From the NCBI GenBank assembly GCA_020630975.1, contig JAHDID010000015.1, forward strand, positions 1-64,000: a stretch of DNA of 64,000 bases, given 5' to 3'. Shown here in pieces: positions 47,085-55,825 of the stretch. The translations under genes were made by a program, and so were the position numbers. Below the pieces are notes generated by a model that was given only the letters and a program-made list of their open reading frames with translations, searched no databases and had not been told where the DNA came from. This DNA comes from Verrucomicrobiota bacterium (GTDB lineage: Bacteria; Verrucomicrobiota; Verrucomicrobiia; Verrucomicrobiales; DEV007). Within the stretch, counting starts at the first letter, position 1; every line of letters starts with the position of its first letter.

Positions 47085-49364
47085 ATGACAATGCCGCGCC
47101 CTGATCAAGAAATGGCAGACCTCCAGGACTACAGCCTAGTGGGTAGCAACACTCAGCAGGCCATTGATGCGGGGCTCGCAGAGGCCGAATGGTACACCTC
47201 TCCCGTGTCCAAGCAAGACATGCGCGACCTAATGACTCGGCGAGACTGGCCTGCTCTGCGCGATAGCATTATCTATTTCGGCCTGATATTGGGGTTTGGC
47301 TACCTCACCTATTACCTATGGGGCAGCCTCTGGGCGCTAATACCGATGATGGCCTACGGCATCCTCTGGGCATCGGCATCTGATGCACGCTGGCACGAGT
47401 CAGGACATGGCACAGCATTTAAGACCGATTGGCTCAACAACTGTCTCTACGAAGTCGCTTCTTTCATGGTCCTGCGCGAGTCTGTGCCCTGGAGATGGAG
47501 TCACACGCGCCACCACAGCGATACCATCATCGTCGGTCGCGATCCTGAGATCGCAGTGCCTCGCCCTCCAGACTTGAAAACCATGCTCCTGAAAATGATC
47601 AATTTTCAGGCGTTCCGTCGATACCTCAAAAACATCACCTTGCACTCGCTAGGCAAAATTACTCCCGAGGAAGCCACCTTCATCCCCGAGTCCGAGTATC
47701 CTAAGGTATTTCTGCGCGCCCGCATCTATGCTGCGATCTACTTGGTCATATTTGGGTTAGCGATCTACTACCAGACGTGGCTACCCTTCATCTTCGTGCT
47801 CGGCCCCAATCTCTACGGTGCCTGGCTGATGCCGATCTACGGATGGACGCAGCATGCAGGGCTGGCCGAAAACGTACTCGACCACCGCCTCAACTGCCGC
47901 ACCGTGGAGATGAACATCGTGCACCGGTTTTTGTACCTAAACATGAACTACCATCTGGAGCATCACATGTTCCCTCTGGTGCCCTACTACCACCTTCCTC
48001 GACTACACCAGATCGTAAAAGACGATTGCCCGAAACCATACCGTGGCTTGATCGAGACCTATCGCGAGATCATTCCCACCGTGTTCCGACAGATGCGAGA
48101 TCCGGGATTCTACATCAAACGAAAGCTCCCAGATACTGCTAGACCTATCGGTGCTGATATCACCCAAAAAAGTAAAACAACAGCTGAACCACCAACCACC
48201 GACGGCTGGGTAGAAGTCTGCTCGTCTGATACCCTGGAGCTCAACGACGTGATTCGCTTCGATTACGCCGACAAAACTTATGCCGTTTACCGAACTGCAG
48301 ATGGCGAACTCTATGCCTCGGATGGTATCTGCACGCATGGTAGCACCCACCTAGCCGATGGACTGGTGAAAGGCAAAGTAGTGGAGTGCCCAAAACACAA
48401 TGGGAGATTCGACGTAACTGATGGCTCTCCAGTTCGACCACCCGTATGCGTAGCACTGCAGACATACCCTGTAGAGGAACGACAAGGACAAATCTACCTC
48501 TGCACCGAAACACGACAAACACAGGAAGCCCAACAGTACCGAGTCGTGAGCAATCACAATGTCGCCACCTTCATCAAGGAACTGGTGCTCGCCCCCATGT
48601 CCGAAGATGCCCTTCCTGATTACCTACCTGGGCAATACATGCAGCTAGATATCCCTGCATTTAGCGAAATATCCTTGAGAGAAATCGATGCCGATGCACC
48701 CTACGATAGCGTCTGGGCGGACCAGCATATCGGCGACTACCGAACGCATAACGATTTCAAATTAAGGCGAAACTACTCCATCGCCACTGCACCCGAGGTC
48801 GAAAAAGACCACCTCAAATTCAACGTTCGCATCGCGACCCCTCCCAGAGGCCAAGACTGCGATGCTGGGATCGGTTCGACTTACGTGCACAACTTGAAGC
48901 CAGGCGATACCGTCTCCGCAGTTGGCCCATTCGGTGATTTTCTGATCAAAGAAACAGACCGAGAGATGGTCTATCTCGGCGGTGGCGCCGGTATGGCCCC
49001 GCTCCGCTCCCATTTAGTGCATTTGCTCAAAACACTCGATAGTGGGCGTAAAATTAGCTTCTGGTATGGTGCCCGCTCATTGCAAGAAGTGTTCTACGCA
49101 GAAGAATTCAGAGACCTTGAGGAGCGCTATAAAAACTTTACCTTCCACCTCGCCTTGTCAGAACCACAGCCGGAAGACGGTTGGACAGGGCCAACTGGAT
49201 TCATACACGATCACCTACGCCAGTCGTACCTAAACGGACATAGCGACCCCACATCTATCGAATACTACCTCTGTGGTCCACCGATGATGCTAGAAGCTGC
49301 GCGTACGATGTTGATCAGCGATTTTTCGATTACCGAAGCCGACATTGCCTTCGATGCCTTTTAA
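47085..49364 (+). CDS. Desaturase-type oxygenase/Rieske ferredoxin/FNR reductase fusion (MocD-MocE-MocF-like)
   Basis: 759 residues in three parts. (1) About 1-350: membrane di-iron desaturase/hydroxylase with two hydrophobic hairpins (about 50-100 and 210-250) and histidine boxes His104-ESG-His108, His140-TR-His143-His144, His257 and His290-LE-His293-His294. The opening YSLVGSNTQQAIDAGLAEAE and WY are typical of MocD-type proteins. (2) About 375-470: Rieske [2Fe-2S] with Cys416-T-His418 and Cys435-PK-His438. (3) About 480-759: ferredoxin-reductase flavin/NAD domain with RRNYSIATAPE, GGGAGMAPLRSHL and YLCGPPMM. In rhizobia MocD, MocE and MocF are separate proteins needed for rhizopine O-demethylation. 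The fusion should be a self-sufficient oxygenase. Gfo/Idh/MocA and MocC-like genes follow directly. The exact substrate is unknown; a methylated sugar or cyclitol is inferred. Confidence 0.88.
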   Translation: MTMPRPDQEMADLQDYSLVGSNTQQAIDAGLAEAEWYTSPVSKQDMRDLMTRRDWPALRDSIIYFGLILGFGYLTYYLWGSLWALIPMMAYGILWASASDARWHESGHGTAFKTDWLNNCLYEVASFMVLRESVPWRWSHTRHHSDTIIVGRDPEIAVPRPPDLKTMLLKMINFQAFRRYLKNITLHSLGKITPEEATFIPESEYPKVFLRARIYAAIYLVIFGLAIYYQTWLPFIFVLGPNLYGAWLMPIYGWTQHAGLAENVLDHRLNCRTVEMNIVHRFLYLNMNYHLEHHMFPLVPYYHLPRLHQIVKDDCPKPYRGLIETYREIIPTVFRQMRDPGFYIKRKLPDTARPIGADITQKSKTTAEPPTTDGWVEVCSSDTLELNDVIRFDYADKTYAVYRTADGELYASDGICTHGSTHLADGLVKGKVVECPKHNGRFDVTDGSPVRPPVCVALQTYPVEERQGQIYLCTETRQTQEAQQYRVVSNHNVATFIKELVLAPMSEDALPDYLPGQYMQLDIPAFSEISLREIDADAPYDSVWADQHIGDYRTHNDFKLRRNYSIATAPEVEKDHLKFNVRIATPPRGQDCDAGIGSTYVHNLKPGDTVSAVGPFGDFLIKETDREMVYLGGGAGMAPLRSHLVHLLKTLDSGRKISFWYGARSLQEVFYAEEFRDLEERYKNFTFHLALSEPQPEDGWTGPTGFIHDHLRQSYLNGHSDPTSIEYYLCGPPMMLEAARTMLISDFSITEADIAFDAF

Positions 49365-49393
49365 TATGGCGACCACTCTATTTGACTAAAACT

Positions 49394-50425
49394 ATGGCAA
49401 AACAGCTAATACGGACTGCTATCGTCGGCTACGGTCGTAGTGCCCAGTTTCTGCATGCCGCAGGTCTGAGGGGGAATGCCGACCGCTTCGAAATCGTCGC
49501 AGTGACCAGTCGCTCCGATGATAGCCTACAACAGGCTAAGCAAGACTTCGACTGCCCCACCTATACCGACTACCACACCATGGTCGCGGAGATAGAGATC
49601 GATCTCGTCGTGCTCGTGACTCGTAATGATCAGCACTGCGCCATGGCCTGCGCCTTACTCTCTGCAGGATGCGACGTGCTAGTGACCAAGCCACTAGGCA
49701 TCAACCGCTCCGAGGTCGATCAGATCTACACCACCGCTACCGCTGCGGGAAGAAAGGTCTTCTCGTACCAACCGGCGCGCTGGGGCAGCGACTATCGCCG
49801 CATCCGCGAAGTGATCGATTCTGGCGAACTAGGCGATGTGTTCGCCATTCGGCGGTCGGTATTTGGCTTTGCGACACGCGACGATTGGCAAACCCGGACC
49901 GATAGCGGAGGTGGCATCGTGATGAACTGGGGAGCCCACCTAGTCGAGCCTGCAATGCTGCTTACAGATTCCAGCCCATCTCATGTGTTCGGCGCCTGTG
50001 CACAGGTGCTCAATCCGGGCGACGCAGAGGATATCTTCTACAGCATCATCACGATGCAGGATGGCACACGTATCCACGCTGAGTGGTCTTTCTCTCCAAA
50101 AGGTCTACCGAATTGGTTCGTTCAGGGCACCAAAGGCTGCCTCATCGCTCACGACCGTGAACTGGAAATCATCACCGGCACACCCGAGATGCCGGCCGAC
50201 CCGACCAAATTCAAAGATATGGAGGGAAAGACACAAACCACTCGTATCGAGACAGTTAGTGAGCACATTTATGGCGATCCCGTAGAAATCTACCGAGATG
50301 TGGCACGGGATTACAGCCAACAATCAACTTTTCCTATCACTGAGAAGGAGGCAAAGTTGCTCCTCTCTATTCTAGATGCGATCAAAGCGTCTCAGGATAA
50401 ACAACAACTCATAACCATATCATGA
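49394..50425 (+). CDS. Gfo/Idh/MocA-family sugar or cyclitol oxidoreductase
   Basis: About 343 residues from the ATG at 49394; an upstream TTG at 49382 would add four residues. The N-terminal Rossmann fold has AIVGYGRSAQFLHA. The usual EKP motif appears as TKP in DVLVTKPLGIN, and the C-terminal sheet domain carries GGGIVMNWGAHLVEP with the family's conserved His. These enzymes oxidise or reduce sugars and inositols with NAD(P). No signal peptide is present, so it is cytosolic. It follows the oxygenase fusion by 29 bp, and its stop overlaps the next gene's start (ATGA), so the two are coupled. By analogy with MocA it could act on the demethylated product. Confidence 0.92.
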   Translation: MAKQLIRTAIVGYGRSAQFLHAAGLRGNADRFEIVAVTSRSDDSLQQAKQDFDCPTYTDYHTMVAEIEIDLVVLVTRNDQHCAMACALLSAGCDVLVTKPLGINRSEVDQIYTTATAAGRKVFSYQPARWGSDYRRIREVIDSGELGDVFAIRRSVFGFATRDDWQTRTDSGGGIVMNWGAHLVEPAMLLTDSSPSHVFGACAQVLNPGDAEDIFYSIITMQDGTRIHAEWSFSPKGLPNWFVQGTKGCLIAHDRELEIITGTPEMPADPTKFKDMEGKTQTTRIETVSEHIYGDPVEIYRDVARDYSQQSTFPITEKEAKLLLSILDAIKASQDKQQLITIS

Positions 50426-51309
50426 TATTTTACACAGGATTCGCCGACGAAGCAGGAAACGATATCGAGAGCCAAATCGAAGCGATCGAGACCCTAGGCT
50501 GGTCGCACATCGAGCTACGCAGTGTGAATGGCACCAATATCACCGACATCTCAGATGCGGACTTCGATCACGTCGCCGAGCAACTGCAGGCGCACAACAT
50601 CACCGCCAATGCATTTGGCTCGACCATCTGCAACTGGGGCAAATCCATCCTCGAGCCGATGGACAAAGATATGGCAGAAGTCGAGCGTGCGATACCTAGG
50701 ATGAAAGCCCTCGGCACCAAGTATGTACGAATCATGAGCTACGCCGTGCTTCGTGATCGCGATGCTAGCGACCAATTGGTGGATGAGCGTGTCGACCGGT
50801 TGCGCCGCGTGGTTGATCGATTTGCAGAAGAAGGCCTCGAGGCACTTCATGAAAACTGCGCAAACTACGGTGGAATGGGCTACCCCTACACCCTAGAGCT
50901 AGTCGAGAAAGTCCCAGGTATGAAGCTGATCTTCGACACGGCCAATCCTGCTACGACTCTAGATCGCACCAAACCTGCACCTCACCCACCCCAGTCGGCA
51001 TGGGAATTTTATCAAAACGTACGTGAGCACATCGTCCATGTACATATCAAAGATGGCAAGTTTTTGAAAGACAACCCAGACTCTGTCTTTGAGGATGCCG
51101 ACTATGTATGGCCGGGTGAAGGCGATGGAGCCGTAAAAGAAATCGTCGCTGATTTGATCAACACAGGCTACGAAGGCGGGCTTAGCATCGAGCCCCACCT
51201 CTCAGTGGTCTTTCATGATGACAGCCAGCAGTCCTCAGATCAGGCTCGCTTTGATAGCTTTGTTGAGTATGGCCGCCGCTTTGAGACGCTAGTCAAATCG
51301 GTCAGCTAA
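50422..51309 (+). CDS. Sugar phosphate isomerase/epimerase family TIM barrel (MocC/IolE-like), cytosolic
   Basis: 295 residues of the xylose-isomerase-like AP endonuclease 2 fold. Metal-site residues are visible as Glu in LEALHENCANYGG, Asp in LIFDTANPA, His in IVHVHIKDGKF and Glu in LSIEPHLSV. No signal peptide. The start overlaps the stop of the Gfo/Idh/MocA gene in ATGA, so the pair is translationally coupled, as expected for consecutive steps. Family members isomerise, epimerise or dehydrate keto-sugars and inosose; the precise reaction is not resolvable here. Together with the preceding two genes it reproduces a moc-like set. Confidence 0.9.
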   Translation: MIFYTGFADEAGNDIESQIEAIETLGWSHIELRSVNGTNITDISDADFDHVAEQLQAHNITANAFGSTICNWGKSILEPMDKDMAEVERAIPRMKALGTKYVRIMSYAVLRDRDASDQLVDERVDRLRRVVDRFAEEGLEALHENCANYGGMGYPYTLELVEKVPGMKLIFDTANPATTLDRTKPAPHPPQSAWEFYQNVREHIVHVHIKDGKFLKDNPDSVFEDADYVWPGEGDGAVKEIVADLINTGYEGGLSIEPHLSVVFHDDSQQSSDQARFDSFVEYGRRFETLVKSVS

Positions 51310-51363
51310 CATAGTGCGGCCCCTTTACCGTGCTGTAGTCAGACACAGACTTTTCCATTCATC

Positions 51364-53001
51364 ATGAGCATCGACGAGGACAGAGTAGAAAGAGCCCGCT
51401 CTGCGGGGGGAATCAAAAAGCTCGGCCTCTACGCTGCGATGAGTGGTCCAGGGTGGCTACAGGCAGCAGTCACCCTAGGAGGAGGCTCTCTAGCCGGTGC
51501 TTTGTACCTCGGTGTCATCGGTGGCTACAGTCTCTTATGGCTGCAGCCTCTGGCGATGATCTGTGGAGTGATCATGCTCGCAGCTTTAGCCTATATGACA
51601 CTAAGTATGGATAAAAATCCATACGACGCCGTGCGGGAACATATTTCCCCGGTCCTAGCATGGGCATGGCTGATATCGGCGGTAGTGATCGATTGTATCT
51701 TTTGCCCAGCTCAATCCGCGCTGGGCCAAGGTATCGTCGAGCAGAACTTTGGGCTGAAAGGCATTAATCCGTTTTTGATCACTATACCCATGGCGGCCTG
51801 TTGCCTAGGAGTGGTCTATTTTTACTCGAAAGGCACCAGAGGCGTTGCGACTTTTGAGACCATTCTCAAGATCATGGTCGCGATCGTGATTTTGTGCTTT
51901 TTCGGTGCTGCCGCAGTCAATTTTACCAATGGCAATGCCGATATCGGAGCGATCCTCAAAGGGTTCATCCCCAACTTCACAGCCCTATTCAATCCAGCCA
52001 ATTCACTGAAAGAATCGATCCAAGCAACAGGGCCCTACGCAGAGCAATGGGCCCAACTGATATCGACTAATCAGCGGAACATCATCATCGGTTCCTTCGG
52101 TGCGGTAGTCGGTGTCAACATGGCGCTGCTATTGCCCTACACGCTTAAGAAAAAAGGCTGGTCCAAAGCTCACCGAGAGCTGTCATGCTATGACCTTGTA
52201 TTTGGTTTAGCGCTTCCCTTTATCCTAGCAGCCTCTCTACTTGTAATCGTCGGAGCCGCACAGTTTCACGACAAAACTGGAGACATCCTAGGAGACGATG
52301 GCCGCCCTAAAGCTCTAGCAGGAGCTTACTACAATTTATTAGCCCAGAGAGCTGCATTTGAAAATCTGGAGCTACCAGACGAAATGACAGCGCGCCACAC
52401 CCGATTGGATCAGCTACCTTTAGCAGATAGGAAACTAGCCGCCGCCTTGACCAAGCGAGACGCTGGCCAACTGGCTACGGCCTTAACTCCTTTTGTAGGA
52501 GCTAAGCCCGCGCAATTGATCTTTGGTTTCGGTATCTTTGCCATGGCATTGTCGACGATGATTGTGCACATGTTGATCAATGGGTTTGCGATTTCTCAAG
52601 CAGTAGGAAAACCAGGGCAAACGTTGCCCTTCATGTTGGGAGCAGCCACACCAGCCATCACCGCAGCTTTGTCACCCATCTTATGGAGCGGCGCTAGCAA
52701 GGCCGCCATGCAGATCCCCGCAGGCATCACAGCCACCGTGTTGCTACCAGTCGGCTACTTGATCTTTTTCCTGCTAATGAATTCCAAAAACGCACTTGGC
52801 AAGGAAAGACCAGAGGGAAACACACGCATCATCTTGAATGTATTGATGCTGATCAGTTTATTTGTAGCTGGCTTTGCCGCTTTTTGGGCACTGTTTGGCC
52901 GCGGAGATAATTACGGCCTGATCGGAGTTGTTGCGCTAGTCAGCTTAGCCCTAATCGGAATCATCAGCTTCATTCGAAAAGAAAAACACACGCAAACTTA
53001 G
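51364..53001 (+). CDS. Nramp-superfamily permease lacking the metal-binding motifs
   Basis: 545 residues with about 11-12 hydrophobic segments. The first helix opens GPGWLQAAVTLGGGSLAGAL, which aligns with the Nramp TM1 GPGF...DPGN segment, but DPGN is replaced by LGGG. The helix expected to carry the MPH motif reads FGAVVGVNMALLLPY, so both canonical metal ligands are missing. A soluble loop of about 90 residues (near 300-390) is inserted. The gene sits inside a sugar operon between two isomerase-like genes, 54 bp after the previous stop. Databases usually call this group divalent metal transporters; from the missing motifs and the context I infer a different substrate, perhaps the sugar or its keto derivative. 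Confidence 0.8.
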   Translation: MSIDEDRVERARSAGGIKKLGLYAAMSGPGWLQAAVTLGGGSLAGALYLGVIGGYSLLWLQPLAMICGVIMLAALAYMTLSMDKNPYDAVREHISPVLAWAWLISAVVIDCIFCPAQSALGQGIVEQNFGLKGINPFLITIPMAACCLGVVYFYSKGTRGVATFETILKIMVAIVILCFFGAAAVNFTNGNADIGAILKGFIPNFTALFNPANSLKESIQATGPYAEQWAQLISTNQRNIIIGSFGAVVGVNMALLLPYTLKKKGWSKAHRELSCYDLVFGLALPFILAASLLVIVGAAQFHDKTGDILGDDGRPKALAGAYYNLLAQRAAFENLELPDEMTARHTRLDQLPLADRKLAAALTKRDAGQLATALTPFVGAKPAQLIFGFGIFAMALSTMIVHMLINGFAISQAVGKPGQTLPFMLGAATPAITAALSPILWSGASKAAMQIPAGITATVLLPVGYLIFFLLMNSKNALGKERPEGNTRIILNVLMLISLFVAGFAAFWALFGRGDNYGLIGVVALVSLALIGIISFIRKEKHTQT

Positions 53002-53015
53002 CCTACACTAGGATC

Positions 53016-53825
53016 ATGAAATCCATCTCAATACTCGCATTTCTATTCATCTGCGCCCTGGTTGGAGCGAAGGCTCAGCCAATCTTTGTTTTCGAAAACG
53101 GACTGCGATTCTCAAGCATCGAGGAGGAAGTAGCAACACTAAAACAACTCGGCTACGATGGAATGGGATCCGCCAAACTACCAAATCTTGCCAAACGCCT
53201 GCCTGTCTATCAGAAATCAGGATTGCGCATTTTTAGCATCTACGTAGCACTCAAAGCCCAAGGAGAGACCGCTAGCTACGATCCCGCGATCCTCGAAGCT
53301 ATCCAATTATTGCAAGGCAGCAATGCGATCGTCGAACTCAACATACAAGGTCGGTCGACAGTCGGTGATACGGCAGTGGTCGAAAAAGTCCGGGAAATCG
53401 GTGCTGCCGCCGAAGCAGCGGGCCTAAGAGTCGCCCTTTACCCGCACGCAAATTTTTACGTGGAAAAAGTCGGTGAAGCAGTCCGAGTCGCAAAAGCAGT
53501 AGACCTCGAGAATGTCGGTATCATGTTCAATCTCTGTCACTTTCTGAGGAACGAGAAACTATCTGACTTAGACACAGTGCTGGCCGCCGCCGCACCACAC
53601 CTCTTTCAGGTCAGCACTTGCGGGGCAGACACCGACGGCACAGACTGGACAACTCTGATCCAACCGTTAGACAAAGGCTCCTTCGACCAAAGCATTCTCT
53701 TTGATCTCCTCAGAAAACAAGGTTTCGACGGACCTGTGGGCCTACAATGCTACAATATCCGTGGTAATTCCAAAGAGTTCCTCAATAGCTCCATCGAAGC
53801 CTGGAAAGCCATGCAAGCAAACTAG
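53016..53825 (+). CDS. Secreted sugar isomerase/epimerase-like TIM barrel
   Basis: 269 residues with a signal peptide (MKSISILAFLFICALVGAKA, cut near AQP). The mature part is a xylose-isomerase-like barrel with acidic/His residues in ALYPHANFYVE, IMFNLCHFLRNE and VGLQCYNIRGN. Exported members of this family occur next to DUF1080 proteins in 3-keto-glycoside loci and are thought to process the keto-sugar in the periplasm. It is the last gene of the plus operon, 14 bp after the permease stop. The presence of an exported and a cytosolic copy in the same operon suggests action on both sides of the inner membrane. Confidence 0.87.
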   Translation: MKSISILAFLFICALVGAKAQPIFVFENGLRFSSIEEEVATLKQLGYDGMGSAKLPNLAKRLPVYQKSGLRIFSIYVALKAQGETASYDPAILEAIQLLQGSNAIVELNIQGRSTVGDTAVVEKVREIGAAAEAAGLRVALYPHANFYVEKVGEAVRVAKAVDLENVGIMFNLCHFLRNEKLSDLDTVLAAAAPHLFQVSTCGADTDGTDWTTLIQPLDKGSFDQSILFDLLRKQGFDGPVGLQCYNIRGNSKEFLNSSIEAWKAMQAN

Positions 53826-53834
53826 AGCAGCCGA

Positions 53835-54044
53835 TCACTCTGCGTGTAATAGCAAACCAGCAATCTCTTTCACCCGATCCAACGCTATCCCCTGTGTTTG
53901 CTCGATAGCTAGAGGGTGGTCTGTAGGTTCCAGTTCGACAAACGGGATCATTCCTACCTCACGGGTATGAACAAGAGTCTTTAAATTCGTTGTCTCAGGA
54001 ATCCTATCAAGGCTCTTCTCCCCTAAGGCAATCACCAATCCCAT
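53835..54044 (-). CDS. Possible small protein, unknown
   Basis: About 69 residues from an internal ATG at 54044; an upstream ATG at 54092 gives 85. It overlaps the end of the zinc-ribbon gene in another frame and converges on the isomerase gene. The C-terminal half (NLKTLVHTREVGMIPFVELE, then an amphipathic IALDRVKEIAGLLLHAE) looks like a folded alpha/beta end rather than random translation. No family recognised. It may be a remnant or a translationally coupled small gene. Confidence 0.3.
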   Translation of the reverse strand: MGLVIALGEKSLDRIPETTNLKTLVHTREVGMIPFVELEPTDHPLAIEQTQGIALDRVKEIAGLLLHAE

Positions 54045-54369
54045 CCACGAAAAATTCAACCTTACCGCAATGGGGGCAATAATAGACATCATAGGTTTCG
54101 TGCCCCTCGAAGAGATGACCTAGATCTCCCAACCAGAATCCCATTGTTGAGGCACCTCTGAAACTCTTGGTTCCAGCGTATCGAGAAGGCGTACCACACC
54201 GCATGCATGAAAGCTCGAGCAACTCCTTCCGACTTTGACAATCCCGAAGAGACTTCAGATCAGATGAATCCACATCTCTTCGACTCGAGCATTTCCAGCA
54301 TTCCTGCCACGAATCCTCCTCATTGTCTATATCGCAAACTTGGCACTTCCACATGGCTAAAGAAACCAT
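54007..54369 (-). CDS. Small double zinc-ribbon protein
   Basis: 120 residues. The N-terminal ribbon is CQVCD...CWKCSS; the C-terminal ribbon is CMRCGTP...YYCPHCGKVEFF. The second half resembles widespread small proteins with a C-x-R-C-G-T-P start and a CPHCGKVEFF end whose role is unknown. An in-frame ATG at 54354 (MWKCQVCD) is an alternative start. It lies 9 bp downstream of the membrane protein gene on the same strand and is likely co-transcribed. No signal peptide, so probably cytosolic. Confidence 0.75.
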   Translation of the reverse strand: MVSLAMWKCQVCDIDNEEDSWQECWKCSSRRDVDSSDLKSLRDCQSRKELLELSCMRCGTPSRYAGTKSFRGASTMGFWLGDLGHLFEGHETYDVYYCPHCGKVEFFVDGIGDCLRGEEP

Positions 54370-54378
54370 GATTCAAGA

Positions 54379-54876
54379 TCAATCGTCGAGTGCAAAATTT
54401 GATTTCCTTTCTAACTGGCGCGACTTGATGGTAGCCACAAAAATCAAAGTGACAGCGACCAAAGCAACTGGAGCACCTGACTGATATGAGCTACCGGCAG
54501 AAACGGCCCTCAACACCCAAAGACTTAGCGGAACAATAGAGACAACTAGAAGCACAAAAACAATTTTATAAGAGACCTCGAAAAAACCCACGATCGAAAG
54601 TCCTGAAACGACTCCTGCAATCGGTATCAGCAGGATAAATAACCACGCCGGAAACGGTATCCCAAGACCGATCCTGCCAGAAATCCCTGTTTCGATTGTC
54701 GAGAGTGGAGCCATCAATTTTAGCAAAGCGGCATGCTCTAATTCTGGCACCCCATCTCGCTGCATATGGACATCGATAGGTACAAACACCCAAGGAAGAA
54801 ACAAGGTGAAGATTCCTAATAGAGCGCCAATAATACTAATCGCTGCGAAATTCCGGGATGATTTCGATGCTATCAT
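54379..54876 (-). CDS. Membrane protein of unknown function, four TM segments
   Basis: About 165 residues from the ATG at 54876; a GTG at 54885 adds three. Four hydrophobic segments: ISIIGALLGIFTLFLPWVFV, FPAWLFILLIPIAGVVSGLS, YKIVFVLLVVSIVPLSLWVL and PVALVAVTLIFVATI. The loop between the first two holds an acidic/His stretch. No family recognised. It is followed closely by the zinc-ribbon gene and is divergent from the PAP2 gene. Confidence 0.7.
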   Translation of the reverse strand: MIASKSSRNFAAISIIGALLGIFTLFLPWVFVPIDVHMQRDGVPELEHAALLKLMAPLSTIETGISGRIGLGIPFPAWLFILLIPIAGVVSGLSIVGFFEVSYKIVFVLLVVSIVPLSLWVLRAVSAGSSYQSGAPVALVAVTLIFVATIKSRQLERKSNFALDD

Positions 54877-54921
54877 TTCAAACACAACGTGCTAGCATAC
54901 AACCGACTGAATGTCGAGATA

Positions 54922-55746
54922 ATGAATGGGGAATTAAGCGAATCAGCTACTGCGATAATCCACCGATTATTTGTTTCATTTTGCCTGCTAACAGGGGGCT
55001 GGATTGATGCTGGTGAAATCCTCGATCCCTACTCAGACCTCAGCGGCGCCTCATCAGATATCGCTAACCCTCAAGATTTACTGACCTTTACCAACACTGC
55101 CCGATGGGATGCTGCTTATCTAGCCGCTACCCAACAGACCCCGACTTACCTTCCGAAAGATTGGAAGGGGCGGATGGGCGCTGCCGAGCCTCCGAGCAAT
55201 AGCTCACTCAGGACACGAGCGGAACTAGACTACCTACTCGCTCTGCAGGCCAAACGAACGGCGCAGGATGTTCAGCGTATCACACACGAGATCACTTTAG
55301 CGGGGTTTGTATTTGATGGAATCACTTATGCCGATATCACGGATGAACAGAACCGCCCTCTGACACGCAAGTTAGCCAAGAACATAAACGCCGAGCTGAC
55401 GACAGTGATGATGGCGACCAAACGCCACTTCAATCGAGTGCGCCCACACCATCTCGAGCCACGGCTGACGCCGTGTATCGATGTACCCGCTCACCCCGCC
55501 TACCCGAGTGGGCATGCCACCCAGGCCTATGTATGGGCTTATTTGCTATGCGAACTACTACCGACAGAGCGACATAGGCGGATACTGGCAGGAGCGCAAC
55601 TGATCGGCCAAGATCGAGAACTGGCAGGCGTGCACTACCCTAGCGATACTGCGCTGGGTAAAAGCATAGCCCGGCAAATCGTGGATATGTGGCTGGAGAA
55701 TCCACACTTTCGGGAACGGCTCGATGCTGTCCGCAGCGAGTGGTAG
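54922..55746 (+). CDS. PAP2-family acid phosphatase, exported
   Basis: About 274 residues from the ATG at 54922; a GTG at 54889 would sit only 3 bp from the divergent neighbour. A hydrophobic leader (RLFVSFCLLTGGWIDAG) suggests export. The class A phosphatase signature is complete apart from one change: KRHFNRVRP, then YPSGHATQAY, then DRELAGVHYPSDT, where the usual SR of the third motif is DR. PAP2 enzymes remove phosphate from lipid or small substrates, or act as haloperoxidases with vanadate. Its 3' end is followed by a palindrome and the right double motif. Confidence 0.88.
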   Translation: MNGELSESATAIIHRLFVSFCLLTGGWIDAGEILDPYSDLSGASSDIANPQDLLTFTNTARWDAAYLAATQQTPTYLPKDWKGRMGAAEPPSNSSLRTRAELDYLLALQAKRTAQDVQRITHEITLAGFVFDGITYADITDEQNRPLTRKLAKNINAELTTVMMATKRHFNRVRPHHLEPRLTPCIDVPAHPAYPSGHATQAYVWAYLLCELLPTERHRRILAGAQLIGQDRELAGVHYPSDTALGKSIARQIVDMWLENPHFRERLDAVRSEW

Positions 55747-55787
55747 GGATCGATAACTACAGCTAATACTAACTGCGTAGGAAGATA

Positions 55788-55805
55788 GCCGACGAGGACG
55801 TCGGC
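55788..55805 (+). repeat. Perfect palindrome, possible terminator or REP-like element
   Basis: GCCGAC, loop GAGGAC, GTCGGC is a 6 bp perfect stem in the convergent gap after the PAP2 gene. No T-run follows, so it may be a repeated extragenic palindrome rather than an intrinsic terminator. A genome-wide copy count would decide. Confidence 0.4.
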
Positions 55806-55825
55806 GGTCCCAGGGCTCCCAGTTC

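Noticed and set aside
47085-49364. Reading the fusion as a Rieske aromatic-ring hydroxylase
   Set aside because: There is no ring-hydroxylase alpha-subunit catalytic domain; the histidine boxes are those of membrane desaturases/hydroxylases and the order fits MocD-MocE-MocF.
51364-53001. Annotating the permease as a Mn/Fe transporter (mntH)
   Set aside because: Both the DPGN and MPH metal-binding motifs are absent and the context is a sugar operon.
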